DNA from: Nectonema munidae
Taxonomy: Eukaryota; Nematomorpha; Nectonematoida; Nectonematidae
Length of the DNA stretch: 64,000 nucleotides
NCBI GenBank assembly: GCA_030549495.1
Contig: JAUIRK010000883.1
Coordinates: forward strand, 1,263,577 to 1,327,576
Reading direction: 5' to 3'
Each line of letters begins with the position of its first letter. The first letter of the stretch is position 1. The translations under genes were made by a program, and so were the position numbers. The notes under the pieces are model-generated. The model was not told where the DNA came from, did no database searches, and saw nothing but the letters and a program-made list of their open reading frames with translations. Of this stretch, positions 50,110-63,200 are shown piece after piece.

Positions 50110-51716
50110 TGATTCCGCTTCTTCCTCATCATCAAACAGAAATGATTCGAAAGATAGGGAGGGTGATCGTTATGTCGTTCGTTGCCGGTAATAAACGGAA
50201 AAAGAAATGCAGCATCGGAAAACGAATGAAACAAAAACCTACAATAGAAGAATAGCGATTTCAGTTTTGCACATCAAAAGTTTTTAAAGCACCACAAGAA
50301 CTATCTGTTGCGGTTCTTGTTCTACCTTTTTAAAAACTTAAATCGTTATGACAAAACATCTTTTATGTTTCGTAATCAAATTTCCAAAGCTTTATTATTT
50401 TTTAGCATGTTTTATGTTTATTTTTTAGTGATAATAATTCAGTGAATATAAAATGTATAGACACACTTAAATAAATTTTTACACTTACTCACTCACTCCA
50501 AGTTCTACCTTGAAGCCTAAATTATTTTTTTCCAAAATTTAGCAGTTTGCTTTTTTTACTAAATGGAACTGTTTTTTAAGTGACGAAGTTGAAAACATTT
50601 GCAATTTTTTTAAATTTCTATTTAACAAGGTACGCCTAAATGTACAGGTACACTCAATTAACATCAAGAATAATTTGTGAAATAGACTGCATTTTGAGAG
50701 CAGAAGTCTTTTTAGCCTTTCGCAGTAGAGGAATGCGACTCAAGGACAACGAGAAAGAATACGACGCCCAAATCAAAACTCTCTATATGGAAAAAGGTAG
50801 GTAGATATACGCCTCCTCACACATATACTAAAAACGCGTGCATCAACATTGCTATTTAAAAAGAGGGGTTCATCGTCCTTTCGCATTTGTTCATTGTTGT
50901 ATTTCAGTGCATCGTACCTTTCAACTCAAAACAAAGCACGTGACCAAAAGTTTGCGCAGCGAATCAGCTTGCGCGCCTCATTTACGCCATTTTAGCTTGG
51001 CAAGGCGGTACAACACTCGCGAAAACATTTGCTCCTTAGAAACTACGAAAGTGGTGTCTTGAACACATTTCTTACCTTCAAAAAGGGAATTTAATGTAAG
51101 TTTACCTTATTTTTAATTCATACAACTACATTTTGTTTTTAAACATTAAATTATAAAAATATTTATTGAAAATAATTTCTTATTTTTTTAATAAACTAAA
51201 GAAAAAAGTAATGTAAACTTTGTAACTTGAATTTTTTTTATTTATTATGCATTAATAAATTGATCAATAAGTCAAGTTATCAAATATTTTTAAACTTAAT
51301 TTTGTTTACAGTATATCACAAGTTGGATAAACAAAATATAAAGAAATTTGGTAAGAATGCATTTAATAAAATGCTAAGTCACTGTGTTGACCCATTTGAG
51401 CAGAGTTTCTTTACATTAAGAACATTCGTCTAAAATGGGTTAAAATGGGTGATTTATGAATGAAATTAAGTTAAAATGGGTTAATTAATTGGCGCAATAT
51501 TTAACCATTAACTTTTTCAACGCTATTAGAAATATTAATCCGATTTTGAGATTTAGAAATGGGAAACAGTTATTAAAACAAAAACAGATTTCTATTTAAA
51601 TAAGAAAAATATTAAAGAATTGTTCTATTTTAGAATTACGCAAATCAGATCTGAAGTTTGCAAATTTAAAGAAGGATGACGAGCTGTGGAAAAGACAAAG
51701 TCTACCCAAAATTTGA
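50110..51716 (+). CDS. RBM25-like terminal exons, copy 2 (tentative)
   Basis: Exons at 50110-50187, 50726-50796 and 51634-51716 have the same splice borders as copy 1. The first exon here reads SDSASSSSSNRNDSKDREGD and then RYVVRC; it is 2 nt longer than in copy 1, giving a Ser-rich start with a different entry phase. Exons two and three encode the same residues as copy 1. The alternative terminal exon is at 50908-51062. Since the duplication starts inside a LINE fragment, copy 2 has no upstream exons of its own and could only be expressed by splicing across satellite array 1, so it may be a non-functional duplicate. Confidence 0.4.
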
Positions 51717-52382
51717 AGAAGCAATTCTGTTTTACCCCAAATAATTTCTCCTTCATATATATAAATATATATAATTCTAACTAATTCTCGCAAATCTCAT
51801 TTCACGCTGTGCTCTTTACTTTCACATTAATATTTTTAATTTATTTCATTTTTTATTCAATTGTTCATCACTTTTAATCGCTTAACTTTGTAAAAATTGT
51901 ATACTTAAATTATTATCCTCATTCTAACAAATTTGCAAGATTATAATGTTTAAGGATTCATTATATTATTATAGAACATATAAACATATTGCTTTGTTCT
52001 TGTTTCAAATAATAAATATAAAATTATGAACTATATTCAGAAAACTCTTGGTACACACAAAAAAAGTAGAACATCTAAAAAATATGAAATATTAAAAAAA
52101 TGAGTAATTTTAATTTCATTAATATACTTATTTACAACTTTAAAAGTTAAAATTAAAATATTTCAGATTTAAATTTACAAACATGAGTTAGAATAAAGGA
52201 GAAAAAACTTGAAAATTTTTATAAAAAAAATAACTCTTCAGATATTTTTATATATTGAAATATTTATTTAAACATTTTTTACATAAAAAATGATTTGCTA
52301 CATTTCAATTTTGATTAAATTATGGATCATCGCATTGTTTGAAAAAGAGCTTTATATTCTTTTTATATAAGTATCAGAAAAA

Positions 52383-53375
52383 TTAGTGAGATTAATCAAA
52401 GAAATGTATAAAAACTGAAAGACATGCATCAAAAGGACCGAAGGATTGTCAAGGGAATTTGAAGTAAAAACAGGTTTACATCAAGGTTCAGCATTAAGTC
52501 CATTATTGTTTGCGCTGGTTATCGATGAGCTTTCAGAGCATTTAAGGAAAGAAGAACTATGGGACATTTTATTCGCAGATGACTTGGCAATATTAGCGGA
52601 TAGCGAAGCGGAGCTACAGAAGAGACTGATAAAATGGCAAGAAAGCTTAGAAAAGTTTGGATTAAAGATGAATGCTAGGAAAACAGAAAGAATGATGTGT
52701 AGCAAGAATGAGGATATCAAAGTGAATGTGGAAGATAGACATGGAAACAAACTGAAGCAGGTGAATTATTTTAAATATTTGGGAGCGCAAGTTATGTGTA
52801 ATGGAAGCTATGAAAGGGATACAATCAAGAATAAATGCGAGCTGGTTGAAATGGAAAGAAGTGAAAACCGTACTATGTGATAAAGCAATGCCGATGAAGT
52901 TAAAAGCAAAAATTTATACCACAATGGTTAGACCTGTAATGTCCTATGGGTGTGAATGCTGGAGTCTCAAAAAGAAAGAAGAGAAGAGATTGTTGACCAC
53001 AGAAATGAAGATGCTGAGAATGATGCTGGGAAAAACTCTGAAAGACAAAATAAGAAATGAAGTAATTAGAAGAAGGACAGGAGTTGAGGTAAGCGTGTTG
53101 GCGGTAGCAGAGCGAAGTAAGTTGCGATGGTACGGACATATTTTAAGGAAGAAAGAAGAGGATCCAGTACGTCAAGTGATGGAAAAAGGAGTGGATGGCA
53201 AAAGAAGCAGAGGAAGACAGCGAAAAAGATGGAAAGATGGGCTAAAAGAAAAACTCCAGGAGCTTGGGCTAGATGAAAAAGATGCACTCAACAGAAAATT
53301 GTGGAGAGAAAGGATCAAAGCCACCGACCCCCAACTAGGGGATAAGGTGTAGATGAAGAAGAAGAAGAAGAAGAA
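52383..53375 (+). mobile_element. RTE-clade LINE, 5'-truncated, copy 2 with frameshift
   Basis: Same fragment as 41208-42202. A 2-bp deletion near 52820 (AGGGATACAATC against AGGGAAATACAATC) splits the frame into 52446-52880 and 52801-53352. Copy 2 keeps the more typical LLFALVIDEL, where copy 1 has LLCALVIDEL. The (GAA)n tail is the same. Confidence 0.93.
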
Positions 53376-53635
53376 TTTTGATTAAATTAAAGAATCGCGA
53401 ATTCTACCGATGCAGATTAATCGGAACATTCCTAAAATGTAAAGTAAAAATCTTCCAAAACAGAATGGATTGGATCAGGAGTGTCACATGATGGTCCAGG
53501 GAGGGACAAAAGTTATTAATGACAACGTTAAAAATCATTTCCATTAGAATTGATGGCGGTCTTTAAAATTTCTCTCCCATTCCTAAAAATGGACTGGACG
53601 TGTTGTATAAATATATTTTTTATATTCACAGTCTA

Positions 53636-53907
53636 CGAAGTTTGACCTCGGGTATATGCCCCTTTGCCCCAAGTATTTAATGGTCAAGTGTGGACACAGC
53701 AGAAACCCCAATACCCAAAATTTTTATTCAATACCTTCCAAAATCTCAAAAGGAGGAAGTTTATATTTTATTGGCCATAACCAATTATATATTACTACGA
53801 TATACCTAGGTTTCTTTGGCCTACAATTTTTCAGAAGAATGGAGAGACAGAGGGTTTTAAAATCATTTTGCCTTAAAAAGCGATGTCAACTTGGGACCCA
53901 GACATAA
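53636..53907 (+). other. Unidentified ORF with possible THAP-like start, copy 2
   Basis: Counterpart of 42463-42734 with a single substitution seen (GFFGL against GFYGL). Confidence 0.2.
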
Positions 53908-54201
53908 TATTATTCATTCAATTCTTATAACTAGATTTTCGTGTGGATTTAATTTGATACCTTTTTATAACAAATAATAAAGTTTTCTTCATGTTTTAAT
54001 GTCATATAATAAAAATGGGTTAAAAGCTGGCTAGAAATCCTTGTGTTTTTGAATATTCACTGTGGAGCAAATTTTTTAAAAGTTAGAACTTTTTTAAAAT
54101 TAATAATTAATTTTTATGCAAAATTTAAAGCAAAACTCAAATATCAAATTGGATTTTTTTGATTAGCTATATTTTCGAAAATATTTTCACCCGCCTTGGA
54201 A

Positions 54202-57200
54202 CGATTAATACTTTTAAAAAAAGGGGGAAAGTGCAAAAAAGCCAACACATCAATATCAGAATGAAGAACGATTTAATGGAAGAAAGCCGCCCCATAATCT
54301 ACCCTCGTTTAAAACGATTAATACTTTTAAAAAAGGGGGAAGGTGCAAAAAAGCCAACACATCACCAATATCAGAATGAAGAACGATATAATGGAAGAAA
54401 GCCGCCCCATAATCTACCCTCGTTTAAAACGATTAATACTTTTAAAAAAGGGGGAAGGTGCAAAAAAGCCAACACATCACCAATATCAGAATGAAGAACG
54501 ATATAATGGAAGAAAGCCGCCCCATAATCTACCCTCGTTTAAAACGATTAATACTTTTAAAAAAGGGGGAAGGTGCAAAAAAGCCAACACATCACCAATA
54601 TCAGAATGAAGAACGATTTAATGGAAGAAAGCCGCCCCATAATCTACCCTCGTTTAAAACGATTAATACTTTTAAAAAAAGGGGGAAGGTGCAAAAAAGC
54701 CAACACATCACCAATATCAGAATGAAGAACGATTTAATGGAAGAAAGCCGCCCCATAATCTACCCTCGTTTAAAACGATTAATACTTTTAAAAAAAGGGG
54801 GAAGGTGCAAAAAAGCCAACACATCACCAATATCAGAATGAAGAACGATTTAATGGAAGAAAGCCGCCCCATAATCTACCCTCGTTTAAAACGATTAATA
54901 CTTTTAAAAAAGGGGGAAGGTGCAAAAAAGCCAACACATCACCAATATCAGAATGAAGAACGATTTAATGGAAGAAAGCCGCCCCATAATCTACCCTCGT
55001 TTAAAACGATTAATACTTTTAAAAAAAGGGGGAAGGTGCAAAAAAGCCAACACATCACCAATATCAGAATGAAGAACGATATAATGGAAGAAAGCCGCCC
55101 CATAATCTACCCTCGTTTAAAACGATTAATACTTTTAAAAAAAGGGGGAAGGTGCAAAAAAGCCAAAAGATAACCAATATCAGAATGAAGAACGATATAA
55201 TGGAAGAAAGCCGCCCCATAATCTACCCTCGTTTAAAACGATTAATACTTTTAAAAAAGGGGGAAGGTGCAAAAAAGCCAACACATCACCAATATCAGAA
55301 TGAAGAACGATATAATGGAAGAAAGCCGCCCCATAATCTACCCTCGTTTAAAACGATTAATACTTTTAAAAAAGGGGGAAGGTGCAAAAAAGCCAACACA
55401 TCACCAATATCAGAATGAAGAACGATTTAATGGAAGAAAGCCGCCCCATAATCTACCCTCGTTTAAAACGATTAATACTTTTAAAAAAGGGGGAAGGTGC
55501 AAAAAAGCCAAAAGATAACCAATATCAGAATGAAGAACGATATAATGGAAGAAAGCCGCCCCATAATCTACCCTCGTTTAAAACGATTAATACTTTTAAA
55601 AAAGGGGGAAGGTGCAAAAAAGCCAACACATCACCAATATCAGAATGAAGAACGATTTAATGGAAGAAAGCCGCCCCATAATCTACCCTCGTTTAAAACG
55701 ATTAATACTTTTAAAAAAGGGGGAAGGTGCAAAAAAGCCAACACATCACCAATATCAGAATGAAGAACGATTTAATGGAAGAAAGCCGCCCCATAATCTA
55801 CCCTCGTTTAAAACGATTAATACTTTAAAAAAAAGGGGAAGGTGCAAAAAAGCCAACACATCACCAATATCAGAATGAAGAACGATATAATGGAAGAAAG
55901 CCGCCCCATAATCTACCCTCGTTTAAAACGATTAATACTTTTAAAAAAGGGGGAAGGTGCAAAAAAGCCAACACATCACCAATATCAGAATGAAGAACGA
56001 TATAATGGAAGAAAGCCGCCCCATAATCTACCCTCGTTTAAAACGATTAATACTTTTAAAAAAAGGGGGAAGGTGCAAAAAAGCCAAAAGATAACCAATA
56101 TCAGAATGAAGAACGATATAATGGAAGAAAGCCGCCCCATAATCTACCCTCGTTTAAAACGATTAATACTTTTAAAAAAGGGGGAAGGTGCAAAAAAGCC
56201 AACACATCACCAATATCAGAATGAAGAACGATTTAATGGAAGAAAGCCGCCCCATAATCTACCCTCGTTTAAAACGATTAATACTTTTAAAAAAGGGGGA
56301 AGGTGCAAAAAAGCCAACACATCACCAATATCAGAATGAAGAACGATATAATGGAAGAAAGCCGCCCCATAATCTACCCTCGTTTAAAACGATTAATACT
56401 TTTAAAAAAGGGGGAAGGTGCAAAAAAGCCAACACATCACCAATATCAGAATGAAGAACGATATAATGGAAGAAAGCCGCCCCATAATCTACCCTCGTTT
56501 AAAACGATTAATACTTTTAAAAAAAGGGGGAAGGTGCAAAAAAGCCAACACATCACCAATATCAGAATGAAGAACGATATAATGGAAGAAAGCCGCCCCA
56601 TAATCTACCCTCGTTTAAAACGATTAATACTTTTAAAAAAGGGGGAAGGTGCAAAAAAGCCAACACATCACCAATATCAGAATGAAGAACGATATAATGG
56701 AAGAAAGCCGCCCCATAATCTACCCTCGTTTAAAACGATTAATACTTTTAAAAAAGGGGGAAGGTGCAAAAAAGCCAACACATCACCAATATCAGAATGA
56801 AGAACGATATAATGGAAGAAAGCCGCCCCATAATCTACCCTCGTTTAAAACGATTAATACTTTTAAAAAAGGGGGGAAGGTGCAAAAAAGCCAACACATC
56901 ACCAATATCAGAATGAAGAACGATATAATGGAAGAAAGCCGCCCCATAATCTACCCTCGTTTAAAACGATTAATACTTTTAAAAAAGGGGGAAGGTGCAA
57001 AAAAGCCAACACATCACCAATATCAGAATGAAGAACGATATAATGGAAGAAAGCCGCCCCATAATCTACCCTCGTTTAAAACGATTAATACTTTTAAAAA
57101 AGGGGGAAGGTGCAAAAAAGCCAACACATCACCAATATCAGAATGAAGAACGATATAATGGAAGAAAGCCGCCCCATAATCTACCCTCGTTTAAAACGAT

Positions 57201-60200
57201 TAATACTTTTAAAAAAGGGGGAAGGTGCAAAAAAGCCAACACATCACCAATATCAGAATGAAGAACGATATAATGGAAGAAAGCCGCCCCATAATCTACC
57301 CTCGTTTAAAACGATTAATACTTTTAAAAAAGGGGGAAGGTGCAAAAAAGCCAACACATCACCAATATCAGAATGAAGAACGATATAATGGAAGAAAGCC
57401 GCCCCATAATCTACCCTCGTTTAAAACGATTAATACTTTTAAAAAAGGGGGAAGGTGCAAAAAAGCCAACACATCACCAATATCAGAATGAAGAACGATA
57501 TAATGGAAGAAAGCCGCCCCATAATCTACCCTCGTTTAAAACGATTAATACTTTTAAAAAAGGGGGAAGGTGCAAAAAAGCCAACACATCACCAATATCA
57601 GAATGAAGAACGATATAATGGAAGAAAGCCGCCCCATAATCTACCCTCGTTTAAAACGATTAATACTTTTAAAAAAGGGGGAAGGTGCAAAAAAGCCAAC
57701 ACATCACCAATATCAGAATGAAGAACGATATAATGGAAGAAAGCCGCCCCATAATCTACCCTCGTTTAAAACGATTAATACTTTTAAAAAAGGGGGAAGG
57801 TGCAAAAAAGCCAACACATCACCAATATCAGAATGAAGAACGATATAATGGAAGAAAGCCGCCCCATAATCTACCCTCGTTTAAAACGATTAATACTTTT
57901 AAAAAAGGGGGAAGGTGCAAAAAAGCCAACACATCACCAATATCAGAATGAAGAACGATATAATGGAAGAAAGCCGCCCCATAATCTACCCTCGTTTAAA
58001 ACGATTAATACTTTTAAAAAAAGGGGGAAGGTGCAAAAAAGCCAACACATCACCAATATCAGAATGAAGAACGATATAATGGAAGAAAGCCGCCCCATAA
58101 TCTACCCTCGTTTAAAACGATTAATACTTTTAAAAAAGGGGGAAGGTGCAAAAAAGCCAACACATCACCAATATCAGAATGAAGAACGATATAATGGAAG
58201 AAAGCCGCCCCATAATCTACCCTCGTTTAAAACGATTAATACTTTTAAAAAAAGGGGGAAGGTGCAAAAAAGCCAAAACATCACCAATATCAGAATGAAG
58301 AACGATATAATGGAAGAAAGCCGCCCCATAATCTACCCTCGTTTAAAACGATTAATACTTTTTAAAAAAGGGGGAAGGTGCAAAAAAGCCAACACATCAC
58401 CAATATCAGAATGAAGAACGATATAATGGAAGAAAGCCGCCCCATAATCTACCCTCGTTTAAAACGATTAATACTTTTAAAAAAAGGGGGAAGGTGCAAA
58501 AAAGCCAACACATCACCAATATCAGAATGAAGAACGATATAATGGAAGAAAGCCGCCCCATAATCTACCCTCGTTTAAAACGATTAATACTTTTAAAAAA
58601 GGGGGAAGGTGCAAAAAAGCCAACACATCACCAATATCAGAATGAAGAACGATATAATGGAAGAAAGCCGCCCCATAATCTACCCTCGTTTAAAACGATT
58701 AATACTTTTAAAAAAGGGGGAAGGTGCAAAAAAGCCAACACATCACCAATATCAGAATGAAGAACGATATAATGGAAGAAAGCCGCCCCATAATCTACCC
58801 TCGTTTAAAACGATTAATACTTTTAAAAAAAGGGGGAAGGTGCAAAAAAGCCAACACATCACCAATATCAGAATGAAGAACGATTTAATGGAAGAAAGCC
58901 GCCCCATAATCTACCCTCGTTTAAAACGATTAATACTTTTAAAAAAAGGGGGAAGGTGCAAAAAAGCCAACACATCACCAATATCAGAATGAAGAACGAT
59001 ATAATGGAAGAAAGCCGCCCCATAATCTACCCTCGTTTAAAACGATTAATACTTTTAAAAAAAGGGGGAAGGTGCAAAAAAGCCAACACATCACCAATAT
59101 CAGAATGAAGAACGATTTAATGGAAGAAAGCCGCCCCATAATCTACCCTCGTTTAAAACGATTAATACTTTTAAAAAAGGGGGAAGGTGCAAAAAAGCCA
59201 ACACATCACCAATATCAGAATGAAGAACGATATAATGGAAGAAAGCCGCCCCATAATCTACCCTCGTTTAAAACGATTAATACTTTTAAAAAAGGGGGAA
59301 GGTGCAAAAAAGCCAACACATCACCAATATCAGAATGAAGAACGATATAATGGAAGAAAGCCGCCCCATAATCTACCCTCGTTTAAAACGATTAATACTT
59401 TTAAAAAAGGGGGAAGGTGCAAAAAAGCCAACACATCACCAATATCAGAATGAAGAACGATATAATGGAAGAAAGCCGCCCCATAATCTACCCTCGTTTA
59501 AAACGATTAATACTTTTAAAAAAGGGGGAAGGTGCAAAAAAGCCAACACATCACCAATATCAGAATGAAGAACGATATAATGGAAGAAAGCCGCCCCATA
59601 ATCTACCCTCGTTTAAAACGATTAATACTTTTAAAAAAGGGGGAAGGTGCAAAAAAGCCAACACATCACCAATATCAGAATGAAGAACGATATAATGGAA
59701 GAAAGCCGCCCCATAATCTACCCTCGTTTAAAACGATTAATACTTTTAAAAAAGGGGGAAGGTGCAAAAAAGCCAACACATCACCAATATCAGAATGAAG
59801 AACGATATAATGGAAGAAAGCCGCCCCATAATCTACCCTCGTTTAAAACGATTAATACTTTTAAAAAAGGGGGGAAGGTGCAAAAAAGCCAACACATCAC
59901 CAATATCAGAATGAAGAACGATATAATGGAAGAAAGCCGCCCCATAATCTACCCTCGTTTAAAACGATTAATACTTTTAAAAAAGGGGGAAGGTGCAAAA
60001 AAGCCAACACATCACCAATATCAGAATGAAGAACGATATAATGGAAGAAAGCCGCCCCATAATCTACCCTCGTTTAAAACGATTAATACTTTTAAAAAAG
60101 GGGGAAGGTGCAAAAAAGCCAACACATCACCAATATCAGAATGAAGAACGATATAATGGAAGAAAGCCGCCCCATAATCTACCCTCGTTTAAAACGATTA

Positions 60201-63200
60201 ATACTTTTAAAAAAGGGGGAAGGTGCAAAAAAGCCAACACATCACCAATATCAGAATGAAGAACGATATAATGGAAGAAAGCCGCCCCATAATCTACCCT
60301 CGTTTAAAACGATTAATACTTTTAAAAAAAGGGGAAGGTGCAAAAAAGCCAACACATCACCAATATCAGAATGAAGAACGATATAATGGAAGAAAGCCGC
60401 CCCATAATCTACCCTCGTTTAAAACGATTAATACTTTTAAAAAAGGGGGAAGGTGCAAAAAAGCCAACACATCACCAATATCAGAATGAAGAACGATATA
60501 ATGGAAGAAAGCCGCCCCATAATCTACCCTCGTTTAAAACGATTAATACTTTTAAAAAAGGGGGAAGGTGCAAAAAAGCCAACACATCACCAATATCAGA
60601 ATGAAGAACGATATAATGGAAGAAAGCCGCCCCATAATCTACCCTCGTTTAAAACGATTAATACTTTTAAAAAAGGGGGAAGGTGCAAAAAAGCCAACAC
60701 ATCACCAATATCAGAATGAAGAACGATATAATGGAAGAAAGCCGCCCCATAATCTACCCTCGTTTAAAACGATTAATACTTTTAAAAAAGGGGGAAGGTG
60801 CAAAAAAGCCAACACATCACCAATATCAGAATGAAGAACGATATAATGGAAGAAAGCCGCCCCATAATCTACCCTCGTTTAAAACGATTAATACTTTTAA
60901 AAAAGGGGGAAGGTGCAAAAAAGCCAACACATCACCAATATCAGAATGAAGAACGATATAATGGAAGAAAGCCGCCCCATAATCTACCCTCGTTTAAAAC
61001 GATTAATACTTTTAAAAAAGGGGGAAGGTGCAAAAAAGCCAACACATCACCAATATCAGAATGAAGAACGATATAATGGAAGAAAGCCGCCCCATAATCT
61101 ACCCTCGTTTAAAACGATTAATACTTTTAAAAAAGGGGGAAGGTGCAAAAAAGCCAACACATCACCAATATCAGAATGAAGAACGATATAATGGAAGAAA
61201 GCCGCCCCATAATCTACCCTCGTTTAAAACGATTAATACTTTTAAAAAAGGGGGAAGGTGCAAAAAAGCCAACACATCACCAATATCAGAATGAAGAACG
61301 ATTTAATGGAAGAAAGCCGCCCCATAATATACCCTCGTTTAAAACGATTAATACTTTTAAAAAAATGGGGAAGGTGCAAAAAAGCCAACACATCACCAAT
61401 ATCAGAATGAAGAACGATATAATGGAAGAAAGCCGCCCCATAATCTACCCTCGTTTAAAACGATTAATACTTTTAAAAAAGGGGGAAGGTGCAAAAAAGC
61501 CAACACATCACCAATATCAGAATGAAGAACGATATAATGGAAGAAAGCCGCCCCATAATCTACCCTCGTTTAAAACGATTAATACTTTTAAAAAAGGGGG
61601 AAGGTGCAAAAAAGCCAACACATCACCAATATCAGAATGAAGAACGATATAATGGAAGAAAGCCGCCCCATAATCTACCCTCGTTTAAAACGATTAATAC
61701 TTTTAAAAAAGGGGGAAGGTGCAAAAAAGCCAACACATCACCAATATCAGAATGAAGAACGATATAATGGAAGAAAGCCGCCCCATAATCTACCCTCGTT
61801 TAAAACGATTAATACTTTTAAAAAAGGGGGAAGGTGCAAAAAAGCCAACACATCACCAATATCAGAATGAAGAACGATATAATGGAAGAAAGCCGCCCCA
61901 TAATCTACCCTCGTTTAAAACGATTAATACTTTTAAAAAGGGGGAAGGTGCAAAAAAGCCAACACATCACCAATATCAGAATGAAGAACGATATAATGGA
62001 AGAAAGCCGCCCCATAATCTACCCTCGTTTAAAACGATTAATACTTTTAAAAAAGGGGGAAGGTGCAAAAAAGCCAACACATCACCAATATCAGAATGAA
62101 GAACGATATAATGGAAGAAAGCCGCCCCATAATCTACCCTCGTTTAAAACGATTAATACTTTTAAAAAAGGGGGAAGGTGCAAAAAAGCCAACACATCAC
62201 CAATATCAGAATGAAGAACGATATAATGGAAGAAAGCCGCCCCATAATCTACCCTCGTTTAAAACGATTAATACTTTTAAAAAGGGGGAAGGTGCAAAAA
62301 AGCCAACACATCACCAATATCAGAATGAAGAACGATATAATGGAAGAAAGCCGCCCCATAATCTACCCTCGTTTAAAACGATTAATACTTTTAAAAAAGG
62401 GGGAAGGTGCAAAAAAGCCAACACATCACCAATATCAGAATGAAGAACGATATAATGGAAGAAAGCCGCCCCATAATCTACCCTCGTTTAAAACGATTAA
62501 TACTTTTAAAAAGGGGGAAGGTGCAAAAAAGCCAACACATCACCAATATCAGAATGAAGAACGATATAATGGAAGAAAGCCGCCCCATAATCTACCCTCG
62601 TTTAAAACGATTAATACTTTTAAAAAAGGGGGAAGGTGCAAAAAAGCCAACACATCACCAATATCAGAATGAAGAACGATATAATGGAAGAAAGCCGCCC
62701 CATAATCTACCCTCGTTTAAAACGATTAATACTTTTAAAAAAGGGGGAAGGTGCAAAAAAGCCAACACATCACCAATATCAGAATGAAGAACGATATAAT
62801 GGAAGAAAGCCGCCCCATAATCTACCCTCGTTTAAAACGATTAATACTTTTAAAAAAGGGGGAAGGTGCAAAAAAGCCAACACATCACCAATATCAGAAT
62901 GAAGAACGATATAATGGAAGAAAGCCGCCCCATAATCTACCCTCGTTTAAAACGATTAATACTTTTAAAAAAGGGGGAAGGTGCAAAAAAGCCAACACAT
63001 CACCAATATCAGAATGAAGAACGATATAATGGAAGAAAGCCGCCCCATAATCTACCCTCGTTTAAAACGATTAATACTTTTAAAAAAGGGGGAAGGTGCA
63101 AAAAAGCCAACACATCACCAATATCAGAATGAAGAACGATATAATGGAAGAAAGCCGCCCCATAATCTACCCTCGTTTAAAACGATTAATACTTTTAAAA

